From Tropicibacter sp. Alg240-R139 (GTDB lineage Bacteria; Pseudomonadota; Alphaproteobacteria; Rhodobacterales; Rhodobacteraceae): 64,000 bases of DNA. The stretch spans positions 892,191-956,190 of the forward strand of contig NZ_UNRA01000001.1 in the NCBI RefSeq assembly GCF_900537075.1, read 5' to 3'. The position numbers and the translations under genes are program-made. Within the stretch, counting starts at the first letter, position 1, and every line of letters begins with the position of its first letter. Under the pieces are notes generated by a model. The model searched no databases. It had not been told where the DNA came from and worked only from the letters and a program-made list of their open reading frames with translations. Shown here piece by piece: positions 1 through 7,358 of this stretch.

Positions 1-1
1 A

Positions 2-1258
2 GATGTGCGTCCGTTGCTTTCGCCGTTTTACAGTTTGCATGGCCGCCCTTTGATTGATCCTGAGCTGATGATCCGGATGTTGTTGCTTGGCTATTGCATG
101 GGCATCCGGTTCGAGCGGCGGCTTTGCGAAGAGGTGCATGTCAATCTGGCCTACCGCTGGTTTTGTAGGCTGGACCTGGTCGATCCAGTGCCGGATCATG
201 CTACCTTCTCGAAGAACCGTCACGGCCGTTTCCGTGAAAGTGGCCTGTTCCGGCATCTGTTCGAGACGGTTTCGCAGCGCTGCATGGATGAAGGGCTGGT
301 CGGTGGTCACAGCTTTGGTGTCGATGCCAGTCTGATCCCGGCCAATGCGAACCAGACGCGTGGGGTTGATAGCAAAGAAGGATTGCCATCGAATCTGACG
401 TCGCGCGCAGTAGATGAATATATTGAGACACTCGATCACGTTGCTTTCGGGGCAGCGACAAAGGTAATCCCCAAATACATCTCGCCGGTCGATCCCGCTG
501 CTCGTTGGACAGGAGCAGATGGAGGTGCCGCATACTTTGCTTATTCTACCAACTACTTGGTGGATTTGGACAATGCGGTCATTGTGGATGTCGAACCGAC
601 AACCCCGATCCGGCCCGCTGAAGCGCGGGCCGCAAGGGACATGATTGACCGGGTGCAGGATCGGTTTGGGATCAAACCCGATAAGCTTGTGGGTGATACA
701 GGCTATGGATCAGCCGAGATGTTGGGCTGGCTGGTGGAGGACCGTCAAATCGAACCCCACATTCCGGTCTGGGACAAATCCAAACGAACCGACGGAACAT
801 TCTCACGTGAGGATTTTGCATATGATCCAGCGACCGATAGCTACTCTTGCCCAGGAGGCCAATCGCTTCAGACGTACCGAAGGAAGTTCTCAAAGCCGCG
901 TGTTGCGAACGGCGGAAAAGACGGGTTCATCAAATACCGCGCATCCAAACTGGATTGCGACGCATGCCCCTTGAAGCCAATGTGCTGCCCAACCCAACCG
1001 GCGCGAAATTTGCTCCGCTCGGTTCATGAAGCTGCACGCGATGTCGCCCGCGATATCCGCAAGACAGACGCCTACATTACCTCGTTCATCCAGCGACGAA
1101 AGGTCGAGATGCTATTTGCGCACCTAAAACGATACATCGGCCTGCGGATGATGCGGCTTCGCGGACCCAAAGGTGCAACAGAACAGTTCCAACTCGCAGC
1201 AACAGCCCAAAACCTCCGCAAACTGGCTAAATTGCTGCCAACACCAGCGCCTGCGTGA
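2..1258 (+). CDS. IS1182-family (IS5/IS1182-like) DDE transposase, 5' truncated by the window
   Basis: The reading frame is open to the window edge; the first possible internal start is a GTG at 5, but the usual N-terminal segment of this family should lie upstream, so the gene is partial. The visible protein (about 417 aa) has the DUF772-like N-terminal region (GRPLIDPELMIRMLLLGYCMGIR...), a first catalytic Asp in FGVDASLI, a second in VGDTGYGS, and the C-terminal RRKVEMLFAHLKRYIGL block carrying the third acidic residue. A cysteine-rich patch (about residues 317-325) resembles the CxxC segment of IS1182 transposases. It ends cleanly at TGA 1256-1258 and may be active. Confidence 0.85.
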   Translation, partial: DVRPLLSPFYSLHGRPLIDPELMIRMLLLGYCMGIRFERRLCEEVHVNLAYRWFCRLDLVDPVPDHATFSKNRHGRFRESGLFRHLFETVSQRCMDEGLVGGHSFGVDASLIPANANQTRGVDSKEGLPSNLTSRAVDEYIETLDHVAFGAATKVIPKYISPVDPAARWTGADGGAAYFAYSTNYLVDLDNAVIVDVEPTTPIRPAEARAARDMIDRVQDRFGIKPDKLVGDTGYGSAEMLGWLVEDRQIEPHIPVWDKSKRTDGTFSREDFAYDPATDSYSCPGGQSLQTYRRKFSKPRVANGGKDGFIKYRASKLDCDACPLKPMCCPTQPARNLLRSVHEAARDVARDIRKTDAYITSFIQRRKVEMLFAHLKRYIGLRMMRLRGPKGATEQFQLAATAQNLRKLAKLLPTPAPA

Positions 1259-1282
1259 AGGGAAACGCGGCTGGCCTGTTTC

Positions 1283-1296
1283 TTGATCAACATCAA
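1283..1296. promoter_or_regulatory. FNR/FnrL-like box inside the IS right end
   Basis: The 14-mer TTGATCAACATCAA matches the FNR consensus TTGAT-N4-ATCAA exactly. It lies in the non-coding tail of the insertion sequence, about 185 bp before the Ldh-type gene. The match is visible, but a chance palindrome inside an IS end cannot be excluded. Confidence 0.3.
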
Positions 1297-1480
1297 GCCC
1301 GCCAAAACACCGACTTCTTCAACAGTATCTCCGCGTCTCCGTCATCGGGTCCGATTTGAGGGTTGCGATGATCTAGATTTTTCGAAAACTCGATTTCCTC
1401 CTGACAAAGATCGGTTACCGTCAACAATGGGCGAGCGTGATCGGGTGAAGTTTTGGCCTTGAACGACGAAGGGGGCAGGG

Positions 1481-2530
1481 ATGGCAAGCAAATACAGTGC
1501 AGATACGGAGCGGGTAGCGGTGGCGGCGGTTCAGGCGCAGTCGTTGGCTCGGGGCATTATGGTGGCCAATGGGTGCCCTGATGACATTGCCGAGGAGGTT
1601 GCGGCGCATCTGATCGATTCGGAATGGTCGGGAGTGGAGTCGCACGGGGTGTGGCGCATCTTGCCATATGCCGGGTATTACGACAGCGGGTACCTAAAGG
1701 CCGGTGTGCGGCCCGAGCTGAAACAGAACGCACAGGGCGCCTGGATGGTGGATGGGCATGGCGGCATCGGTATCCCCGCGATGAGCATTGCTACACGGGA
1801 TGTCGTGGAACGCGCCAAGGCAGGCGGGCTGGCGGCCATTGCTTTGCAGAACGTGGGGCACACCGGGCGGCTGGGGGCCTTTGCCGAAGAGGCCGCCAAA
1901 CAAGGCTGCCTGATGATTATCATCGGTGGGGGCGGGCGCGAGAACTGGCGGCTGGTGGCCCCATACGGGGGGCGCAAGGCGCTGATGTCCACCAACCCCT
2001 ATAGCATCGGCATCCCCGGTGGTGATCGTGGGCCGGTGGTGGTGGACTTTGCCACCTCTGCTGCGGCAGCGGGCTGGGTTTATGGTGCCAAGATTGCAGG
2101 CGCGCAGCTGCCCGAGGGGGTGTTGATCGACATGGAGGGCGCGCCGACCACCGACCCGCAGGACTATTTCGACGGCGGTGCGATCCTGACGGCGGGCGGG
2201 GCCAAGGGCTATGCCCTGTCCGTGGCCGCCGAGATGATCGCCGAGGCGCTGTTGGGACCCGCAACGACCGAATGCAACTGGCTGATGCTGGCGATGGATT
2301 GCACGCTCTACCGCGCGCCCACACAGATGCAGAACATCGCCGAGGGAATTTTGGATGAGTTTCGCAATTGCCCCCCGGCGGCAGGTTTTGACCGGGTCGA
2401 GATCCCCGGAGAGCGTGAGGCGGATGCACGGGCGCGCAATGCCGATCAACCGATCCACCTGCCTCGGGCGACGTGGGAGAAGATCGTGACGTTGGCAGAG
2501 GAGTTGAGCGTGCCGACTGGCTCGCATTGA
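1481..2530 (+). CDS. Ldh-family (malate/L-lactate/ureidoglycolate) NAD(P)-dependent oxidoreductase
   Basis: A 349-aa protein of the malate/L-lactate dehydrogenase family, which oxidises 2-hydroxy acids with NAD(P) and is unrelated to classical Rossmann lactate dehydrogenase. Family marks are the early SGVESHGVWRI motif, the VGHTGRLGAFAEEAAKQG helix, the MSTNPYSIGIPG nucleotide/substrate segment, and AGGAKGYALSVAAEMIAEAL near residue 240. The ATG at 1481 follows a GGGGGCAGGG ribosome site. It stands alone between the IS and a convergent gene. The substrate cannot be read from sequence; malate, lactate, ureidoglycolate and delta1-piperideine-2-carboxylate enzymes all belong here. Confidence 0.85.
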   Translation: MASKYSADTERVAVAAVQAQSLARGIMVANGCPDDIAEEVAAHLIDSEWSGVESHGVWRILPYAGYYDSGYLKAGVRPELKQNAQGAWMVDGHGGIGIPAMSIATRDVVERAKAGGLAAIALQNVGHTGRLGAFAEEAAKQGCLMIIIGGGGRENWRLVAPYGGRKALMSTNPYSIGIPGGDRGPVVVDFATSAAAAGWVYGAKIAGAQLPEGVLIDMEGAPTTDPQDYFDGGAILTAGGAKGYALSVAAEMIAEALLGPATTECNWLMLAMDCTLYRAPTQMQNIAEGILDEFRNCPPAAGFDRVEIPGEREADARARNADQPIHLPRATWEKIVTLAEELSVPTGSH

Positions 2531-2589
2531 TTTTTCGGTTTCACGAGAGTTCAAGGCGAAGGGAACAGAGGTCACCCGTTGGAATTTAC

Positions 2590-3129
2590 CTACCCTGGAA
2601 CAGCTGCATAGGCGTCAGCGAAAGGGACGCAGTCTGGCAGCTTGCGAAAGAACGTCTCAGTGTCCGCGAGCTCGTAAAACGCGTCATTAAGCTCACCAAT
2701 GTCCATTCCGTCATCCCAAGGTCCAACAATGACCTCTCGCGTTGCTTTGTCACCAGGGTACGGCGTGCCAAGTTTTGACATAGCGTCTTGAACAATCGAA
2801 CAGACTTCCGGCATCCCAATGGTGGCAAAACCCTCGACGACTTCTGGAGCAGACGTGCCCGTCGAGTTGTAGAAATATTGCCAAAAGCCGCCATTGTAGA
2901 CGACCAAGTGAAGCCAATGGAGACTGAACAAGTGGACCGCCTTGAGGGGGGGGGTCGAAATACTCCTCAACCACTCTTTGCGGCCTTCACAGAAATTGAA
3001 CGTATCGTAGTACGGCTCATAAAACGCTTGATACGCCTTGGTGCATTGAAAATGAAGCACATCGTCAAACTCGATTTTACGCTGTCTCTGCACGCGTCGC
3101 ACGACAAGATGACGGTTCTCTGACTTCAT
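2590..3129 (-). CDS. DMP19-family (DUF4375) protein
   Basis: The core VYNGGFWQYFYNSTGTSAPEVVEGFATIGMPEVCSIVQDAM is the hallmark of the DMP19/DUF4375 family, whose founding Neisseria member is described as a DNA mimic; most bacterial relatives have no known role. I place the start at ATG 3129 (179 aa, MKSENRHLV...), because the extra 33 residues of the longer reading frame look non-coding. The gene is monocistronic, convergent with the Ldh-type gene, and followed by a stretch of gene debris. Function is not inferred beyond the family. Confidence 0.7.
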   Translation of the reverse strand: MKSENRHLVVRRVQRQRKIEFDDVLHFQCTKAYQAFYEPYYDTFNFCEGRKEWLRSISTPPLKAVHLFSLHWLHLVVYNGGFWQYFYNSTGTSAPEVVEGFATIGMPEVCSIVQDAMSKLGTPYPGDKATREVIVGPWDDGMDIGELNDAFYELADTETFFRKLPDCVPFADAYAAVPG

Positions 3130-3252
3130 TGGGCTGGCAACGGCCAAAAAAGTATCTAGCACAGTTTTATGAGACACGCCGAACGCTGGCTGGGTAAGCT
3201 GCGGCCTGACGAGGAGTTGCCTGCTCAATTCAGGCAGTCCCGCTCGAGGATC

Positions 3253-3380
3253 ATGTTTATCGAGAACAGGTTAAAAGGGCAGGAAGGCCCCTCCGTGATC
3301 GGGCGCGTCTATCTTTCGAAATCTGGCAAGACGCCCTTCTACAACGGCGTCAAGTTTCGGAGCTTCAATCAGGAACGTAC
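3253..3380 (+). pseudogene. Truncated 5' fragment of a small conserved gene
   Basis: From ATG 3253 the frame reads about 40 residues of protein-like sequence (MFIENRLKGQEGPSVIGR...VYLSKSGKTPFYNGVKFRSF). From memory this resembles the start of a small (about 90-aa) alphaproteobacterial protein with an IGRV.FSK.G...Y motif. The resemblance stops near 3375, shortly before a large perfect palindrome at 3411-3445, and the frame then runs on in low-information sequence to 3456. I read it as a gene remnant cut off by repeat insertion or deletion. Confidence 0.4.
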
Positions 3381-3410
3381 GGGCTGTCGAGTGAACCGGT
3401 CGCCACAAGC

Positions 3411-3445
3411 GGGCCAGGCGCCGCGCGCAGCGCGGCGCCTGGCCC
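3411..3445. repeat. Perfect 16-bp inverted repeat hairpin
   Basis: Arms at 3411-3426 and 3430-3445 are perfect inverted copies separated by a GCA loop. The outer GGGCCAGGC...GCCTGGCCC part is the same as in the hairpin of the dispersed element at 22538-22578, so this is likely a reduced or divergent member of that family. There is no T-run to suggest a simple terminator. Confidence 0.75.
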
Positions 3446-3621
3446 AAAGCCGCTAGCGATGTCGACGAAGTCGGGATCGCTCGGGTGCGGGAGAGCCCCG
3501 AGTTCCTACAAGCCAACGGGTGCGAATAGAAAACGCCCGCTCCAAAAGGAACGGGCGTTGGCGCATATTTCTGCGCCACCTCACGGAGACCAATCATACC
3601 CCGCGAGAGATCTGGGATCCT
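3446..3621. other. Intergenic stretch with two further hairpins, no gene
   Basis: No convincing gene is seen between the gene fragment and the aminotransferase stop. Two consecutive perfect hairpins stand out: AACGCCCG/CGGGCGTT at 3532-3539 and 3552-3559, and TGGCGCA/TGCGCCA at 3559-3565 and 3572-3578. They lie downstream of the leftward aminotransferase cluster and may end its transcription, although no long U-run follows. Confidence 0.5.
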
Positions 3622-4935
3622 TCAGAGGGACGAGAACGCTTGGTCCAACCCGTCCGCCACACGGTCCACATCCTCGAGCAAGAGGCACATAGGCGGAACC
3701 ATACGCAGCGAGCTCTGGAAAGGACCGGATTTGGACAGGATCAGGCGTTGCGCGCGGCAGTGTTCGAACACCGCCGAAGTGGTTCCCGCATCCGGTTCCT
3801 TGTTCTTGCGGTCTTTGACCATCTCGATGGCCAGCATCAACCCGCGCCCGCGCACGTCGCCGATGGCGGCGTGTTTATCCTTTAGCGCGTGCAGGCGTGC
3901 CAGCAGGGCGGCGCCAACAGTTTTGGCGTTCTCCATCACCTTGTCTTCGCGAATGACTTGCAGAACTGCACGACCTGCTGCGCAGGAGGTCGGGTTGGCG
4001 CCATAGGTGTGGAACATGAACTTCTCGGCCATCGGCGCGGCGATCTCTTTCTTCGCCACCACGGCCCCGATGGGAAAGCCGTTGCCCAGCCCCTTTGCCA
4101 TCACAACGATGTCCGGCACCACGCCGTCGGCCTCGAAACCCCACATGTGATCGCCGGTGCGTCCGAAACCTGACTGCACTTCATCCGCGATATAAAGGCC
4201 ACCTGCAGCGCGCACTCGTTCGGCGGCACCCGACATGTAGCCCAGTGGCATTTCGATGATACCGCCGTAGCCCTGGACGCTTTCAACGAACATCCCCGCA
4301 ATCTGCCCGGTGGTGGCGGTGCGGATGGTCTGCTCGATCTCGTCCAGATAGGGCGCGGCCCCGGCGTTTTCACCAAAGATGCCGCGATACTGGTTCGGCT
4401 CGGCGACAAAGGCCACGTTGCCGGGCATGCCGGGATGGCGCCAGCCCGAGATGCCGGTGAGCGACTGCGCCGATGCAGTCGGGCCATGATAGGCGGTGCG
4501 CAGTGCCAATAGGTCAAGGTTGCCGGTGTAGCTGCGCGCCATGGTCATCGCCAGATCCACCGCCTCGGACCCGGAATTGGTGAAATGCACCACCCACTCA
4601 TGCCCTTTGGGCATGGTCGCAGCCAGTTCTTCGGCCAAATGCGCCGGAGTGGGGTGGTAGAACATCGTCGTGCAATGCGTCAGCTGTTGCGCCTGTTCCA
4701 TCGCGGCGGCCACCACGGTGGGATGAGAATGCCCGACCGAGATGCAGACGTTCATGCCCAGAAGATCGGTATACTTGTTCCCCTCGGCGTCCCACAGGTA
4801 TTGCATCGAGCCCTTCTGGAACACGATGGGGTCCTTGAAGGGGACAAATTTGCGCTGACTGGCAGCGTAATAAGCGTCGCGCCGGGCGGCGGTGGCCTCG
4901 GTGGACCATTCGGTGTTGAGCGGTTGGTGGGTCAT
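3622..4935 (-). CDS. Class III aminotransferase, PLP-dependent (omega-amino acid/pyruvate type)
   Basis: A 437-aa fold-type I class III aminotransferase. It shows the HFTNSGSEAVDLAMTMAR phosphate-binding segment, the IADEVQSGFGRTG block with Asp251, and the Schiff-base lysine 281 in VVMAKGLGNGFPIGA. Family members move an amino group from omega- or alpha-amino acids to pyruvate or glyoxylate. It is the last gene of a leftward run, 11 bp after the FAD/GcvT gene, so it probably handles the amine or amino acid left after N-demethylation (inference). Alanine-glyoxylate, beta-alanine-pyruvate and dimethylarginine-type activities are all possible. Confidence 0.88.
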   Translation of the reverse strand: MTHQPLNTEWSTEATAARRDAYYAASQRKFVPFKDPIVFQKGSMQYLWDAEGNKYTDLLGMNVCISVGHSHPTVVAAAMEQAQQLTHCTTMFYHPTPAHLAEELAATMPKGHEWVVHFTNSGSEAVDLAMTMARSYTGNLDLLALRTAYHGPTASAQSLTGISGWRHPGMPGNVAFVAEPNQYRGIFGENAGAAPYLDEIEQTIRTATTGQIAGMFVESVQGYGGIIEMPLGYMSGAAERVRAAGGLYIADEVQSGFGRTGDHMWGFEADGVVPDIVVMAKGLGNGFPIGAVVAKKEIAAPMAEKFMFHTYGANPTSCAAGRAVLQVIREDKVMENAKTVGAALLARLHALKDKHAAIGDVRGRGLMLAIEMVKDRKNKEPDAGTTSAVFEHCRAQRLILSKSGPFQSSLRMVPPMCLLLEDVDRVADGLDQAFSSL

Positions 4936-4946
4936 GCTTGCCTCCC

Positions 4947-7358
4947 TCAGGCTTTCAAGCGCAGGTTTTTGGGGTCAAAGGGCGCGTCAGTCAGGATCGT
5001 GGCCTGCGTCTTGCGCCCTAGGATGGAAACAGTGAGACCCTCACGCGCCGTACGGTCGCGCAAATAGGCCAGTGCCAGTGTTTTTCCGGTGCGGTGCCCA
5101 TGGGCACCAGAGGTGACAACGCCAACGATTTCATCGCCTCGCAGGACGGAATGCGCGTAGAACGGATCGAATTCCGGGTCGTGGATTTCAAGTAGGACCA
5201 TGTCCCAGCGGTCGTCTTTGGCCTTACGCTCCTGCATGGCCTCGCGCCCGGTGAATGCGCGATCCTTGGCGCGGGCAAATAGACCAACGCCTGCTTCGTG
5301 CAGGGTGCGTTCGGTGGTCAGATCGCCGCCCCAACCGCGATACCCCTTTTCAAGGCGCATAGAGTTGGCTGCATAAGCGCCGTAGTACCCCATGCCGAGC
5401 GGTTTACCTGTGGCCTCAAGCGCAAGGAACACCTGTTCTGCGTCGGCGCGCTCCATGTGCAGTTCCCACCCCAACTCGCCTAGGTAAGACACCCGCAGGG
5501 CGCGCACCTGCGCGCCCGCCACGTCGATCACTTGCGCGCTGAGCCAAGGGAAACCCAAGCCCAGATCGGCGCTTGTGTGCTGGCAGAGGATGTCGCGCGA
5601 CAGAGGCCCCATCAGGCCAATCACCGCCAGTTCCTCGCACCGGTTGGTCACGGCCACGTCGAAGCCTTTGGCATGCGCCACCAGCTGGTCCATGTCGATC
5701 TCTTCCGCCGCTGCGGCCGAGGTCAGATAGGCATGATCGTCGCTAAGCATCGTCACGGTGAATTCCGACAAAACACCTCCCGCCGGGGTCAACACATGGG
5801 TCAGCCCAATGCGCCCATTGGCAGGCGCGCGATTGGCGCCCAGGCTGTCGATGAACGCGCGGGCTTCCGGGCCGGTGACGTCGAATTTTGAAAACACCGA
5901 CAGATCGGCCAGCCCGGCCTTGGTGGTGACGGTCTCGACCTCAGCTGCCACATGGAGGAACCAATTGGGGCGGCGAAAGCTTTCATGGGCGATGTCGCCC
6001 TGTTTGTCCGAAAACCAGTTGGGCCGTTCCCAGCCATAGGCCGCGCCCATGACCGCGCCGCGCTCGACCATCAGATCATGCAGCGGCGACAGGCGCTTGC
6101 CGCGCCCGGCGGTGCGTTCTTCGAACGGGTAGTGCACGCCAAACTGCAGGCCAAAGCATTCGATCGCTTTTTCGACGCGATAGTCGCGATCGGCCCAGCT
6201 CCCGAACCGGCGGCTGTCTACCGCCAAGGCATCTATCGGCGGACCGCCATGGGTCATCCAATGCGCCAGAAACCAGCCCGCGCCGCCGCCCTCCATCACG
6301 CCCATGGATGATCCGGTCAGCAACCATGCGTTTTCTAGCCCATGGGCGGGACCAATCAGCGGGTTGGCGTCGGGGGTAAAGGTGATCGGGCCATTCACCA
6401 CGGTTTTCACGCCGCCATTCATCAGGGCTGGAATGCGCTCCATAGCCGCTTCGATGATATGTTCCACGCGGTCCAGATCGGGTGGCATCAGATCCGCGCC
6501 GAACTCGGGTGGCACGCCGTCAACTGACCAGACCTGCGCCTCTTTCTCGTAAGGCCCCAAGATCAGCCCGTCGCGCTCCTGTCGCACGTACCAGCTTTCT
6601 TCCGGGTCCCGGATCATCGGCAGTTCGGGCAGTTTGGCGTCAATGCGCTGGGTCACTTCGGGCACTGCATCAGTTACCAGATACTGGTGCAATACCGGGA
6701 CCGAGGGGATATTGAGCCCCATCATATGCCCAATTTCCCAGCCCCAGGTTCCTGCGGCGTTGACGATATGGGTGGCGCGAAAGGTCTCTTTCGCCGTCTC
6801 AACGATCCACTTGCCATCCTCGCGCCGGATGGATTGCACCGCGCTGTAGCGGCTGATCTTGGCCCCATTGCGTGCGGCGACCTGCGCCATCGCATTGGTC
6901 GCCAGCGTCGGGTCCACATGGCCGTCGTCCGGTTCGTAAATGCCTCCCAACAGCCCATCCAGCTTGGCCAGCGGGTGCAATTCGGCTATCCGCTCGGGCG
7001 TCAGAACCTCCAGCGGATAGCCGGTGAACTCCGACAGGCCAGCGACATGGCGGAACTCGTCCATCCGGTCGGGGTTCGTCGTGATGCGCATCGCGCCCGA
7101 GCGGTGAAATCCGCAGTCCTGCCCGGTCTCTTCCGGCATGATATCGCGATAGAGGCGGACAGAAGTGGCGCGCAACTCCTGAATGGTTGGGTTGTGCGCA
7201 AAATGCGTGCACAGACCGGCGGCATGCCAGGTCGAGCCATGGGTGAGATCGTTCTTTTCGACCAGCACCACGTCGGACCAACCGGCTTTGGTAAGATGGT
7301 ACATCAGCGACACGCCCATGGCGCCGCCGCCAATGATCAGAACCTGAGCGTCGCTCAT
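4947..7358 (-). CDS. FAD-dependent dimethylglycine/sarcosine dehydrogenase-GcvT fusion (copy 1)
   Basis: An 803-aa two-part enzyme. Residues 1-370 are a DAO-type FAD oxidoreductase with the dinucleotide motif GGGAMG (10-15) and the GSTWHAAGL signature whose His45 is the expected site of covalent FAD in DMGDH/SDH-type enzymes; a short FAO_M-like linker follows; residues from about 430 to the end are the GcvT/aminomethyltransferase folate domain (LGELGWELHMERADA, GGDLTTERTLHEAGVG). Family members oxidise N-methyl groups of tertiary or secondary amines and pass the one-carbon unit to tetrahydrofolate. The start overlaps the stop of the upstream paralogue by 4 bp, indicating translational coupling. 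Confidence 0.9.
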   Translation of the reverse strand: MSDAQVLIIGGGAMGVSLMYHLTKAGWSDVVLVEKNDLTHGSTWHAAGLCTHFAHNPTIQELRATSVRLYRDIMPEETGQDCGFHRSGAMRITTNPDRMDEFRHVAGLSEFTGYPLEVLTPERIAELHPLAKLDGLLGGIYEPDDGHVDPTLATNAMAQVAARNGAKISRYSAVQSIRREDGKWIVETAKETFRATHIVNAAGTWGWEIGHMMGLNIPSVPVLHQYLVTDAVPEVTQRIDAKLPELPMIRDPEESWYVRQERDGLILGPYEKEAQVWSVDGVPPEFGADLMPPDLDRVEHIIEAAMERIPALMNGGVKTVVNGPITFTPDANPLIGPAHGLENAWLLTGSSMGVMEGGGAGWFLAHWMTHGGPPIDALAVDSRRFGSWADRDYRVEKAIECFGLQFGVHYPFEERTAGRGKRLSPLHDLMVERGAVMGAAYGWERPNWFSDKQGDIAHESFRRPNWFLHVAAEVETVTTKAGLADLSVFSKFDVTGPEARAFIDSLGANRAPANGRIGLTHVLTPAGGVLSEFTVTMLSDDHAYLTSAAAAEEIDMDQLVAHAKGFDVAVTNRCEELAVIGLMGPLSRDILCQHTSADLGLGFPWLSAQVIDVAGAQVRALRVSYLGELGWELHMERADAEQVFLALEATGKPLGMGYYGAYAANSMRLEKGYRGWGGDLTTERTLHEAGVGLFARAKDRAFTGREAMQERKAKDDRWDMVLLEIHDPEFDPFYAHSVLRGDEIVGVVTSGAHGHRTGKTLALAYLRDRTAREGLTVSILGRKTQATILTDAPFDPKNLRLKA

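Larger units (their letters stand above)
1..1325 (+). mobile_element. IS1182-type insertion sequence, right part
   Basis: The element is cut by the left window edge. It holds the transposase gene and about 65 bp of non-coding right end. The right end probably closes near 1325, where the strand reads cgacttcttcaacag, which resembles the terminal inverted repeat of IS1182-group elements (CTGTTGAA... on the other strand). The matching left end lies outside the window, so the boundary and target duplication cannot be confirmed here. Confidence 0.65.

Noticed and set aside
1694-2575. Long minus-strand open frame of about 290 codons opposite the Ldh-type gene
   Set aside because: It lies wholly opposite a recognisable enzyme; its translation is rich in R, G, H and P with no family motif, typical of an antisense shadow in high-GC DNA.
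3271-3597. Minus-strand open frame of 108 codons in the debris region
   Set aside because: It covers the palindrome and two hairpins and has no protein-like pattern; it overlaps the better-supported gene fragment.
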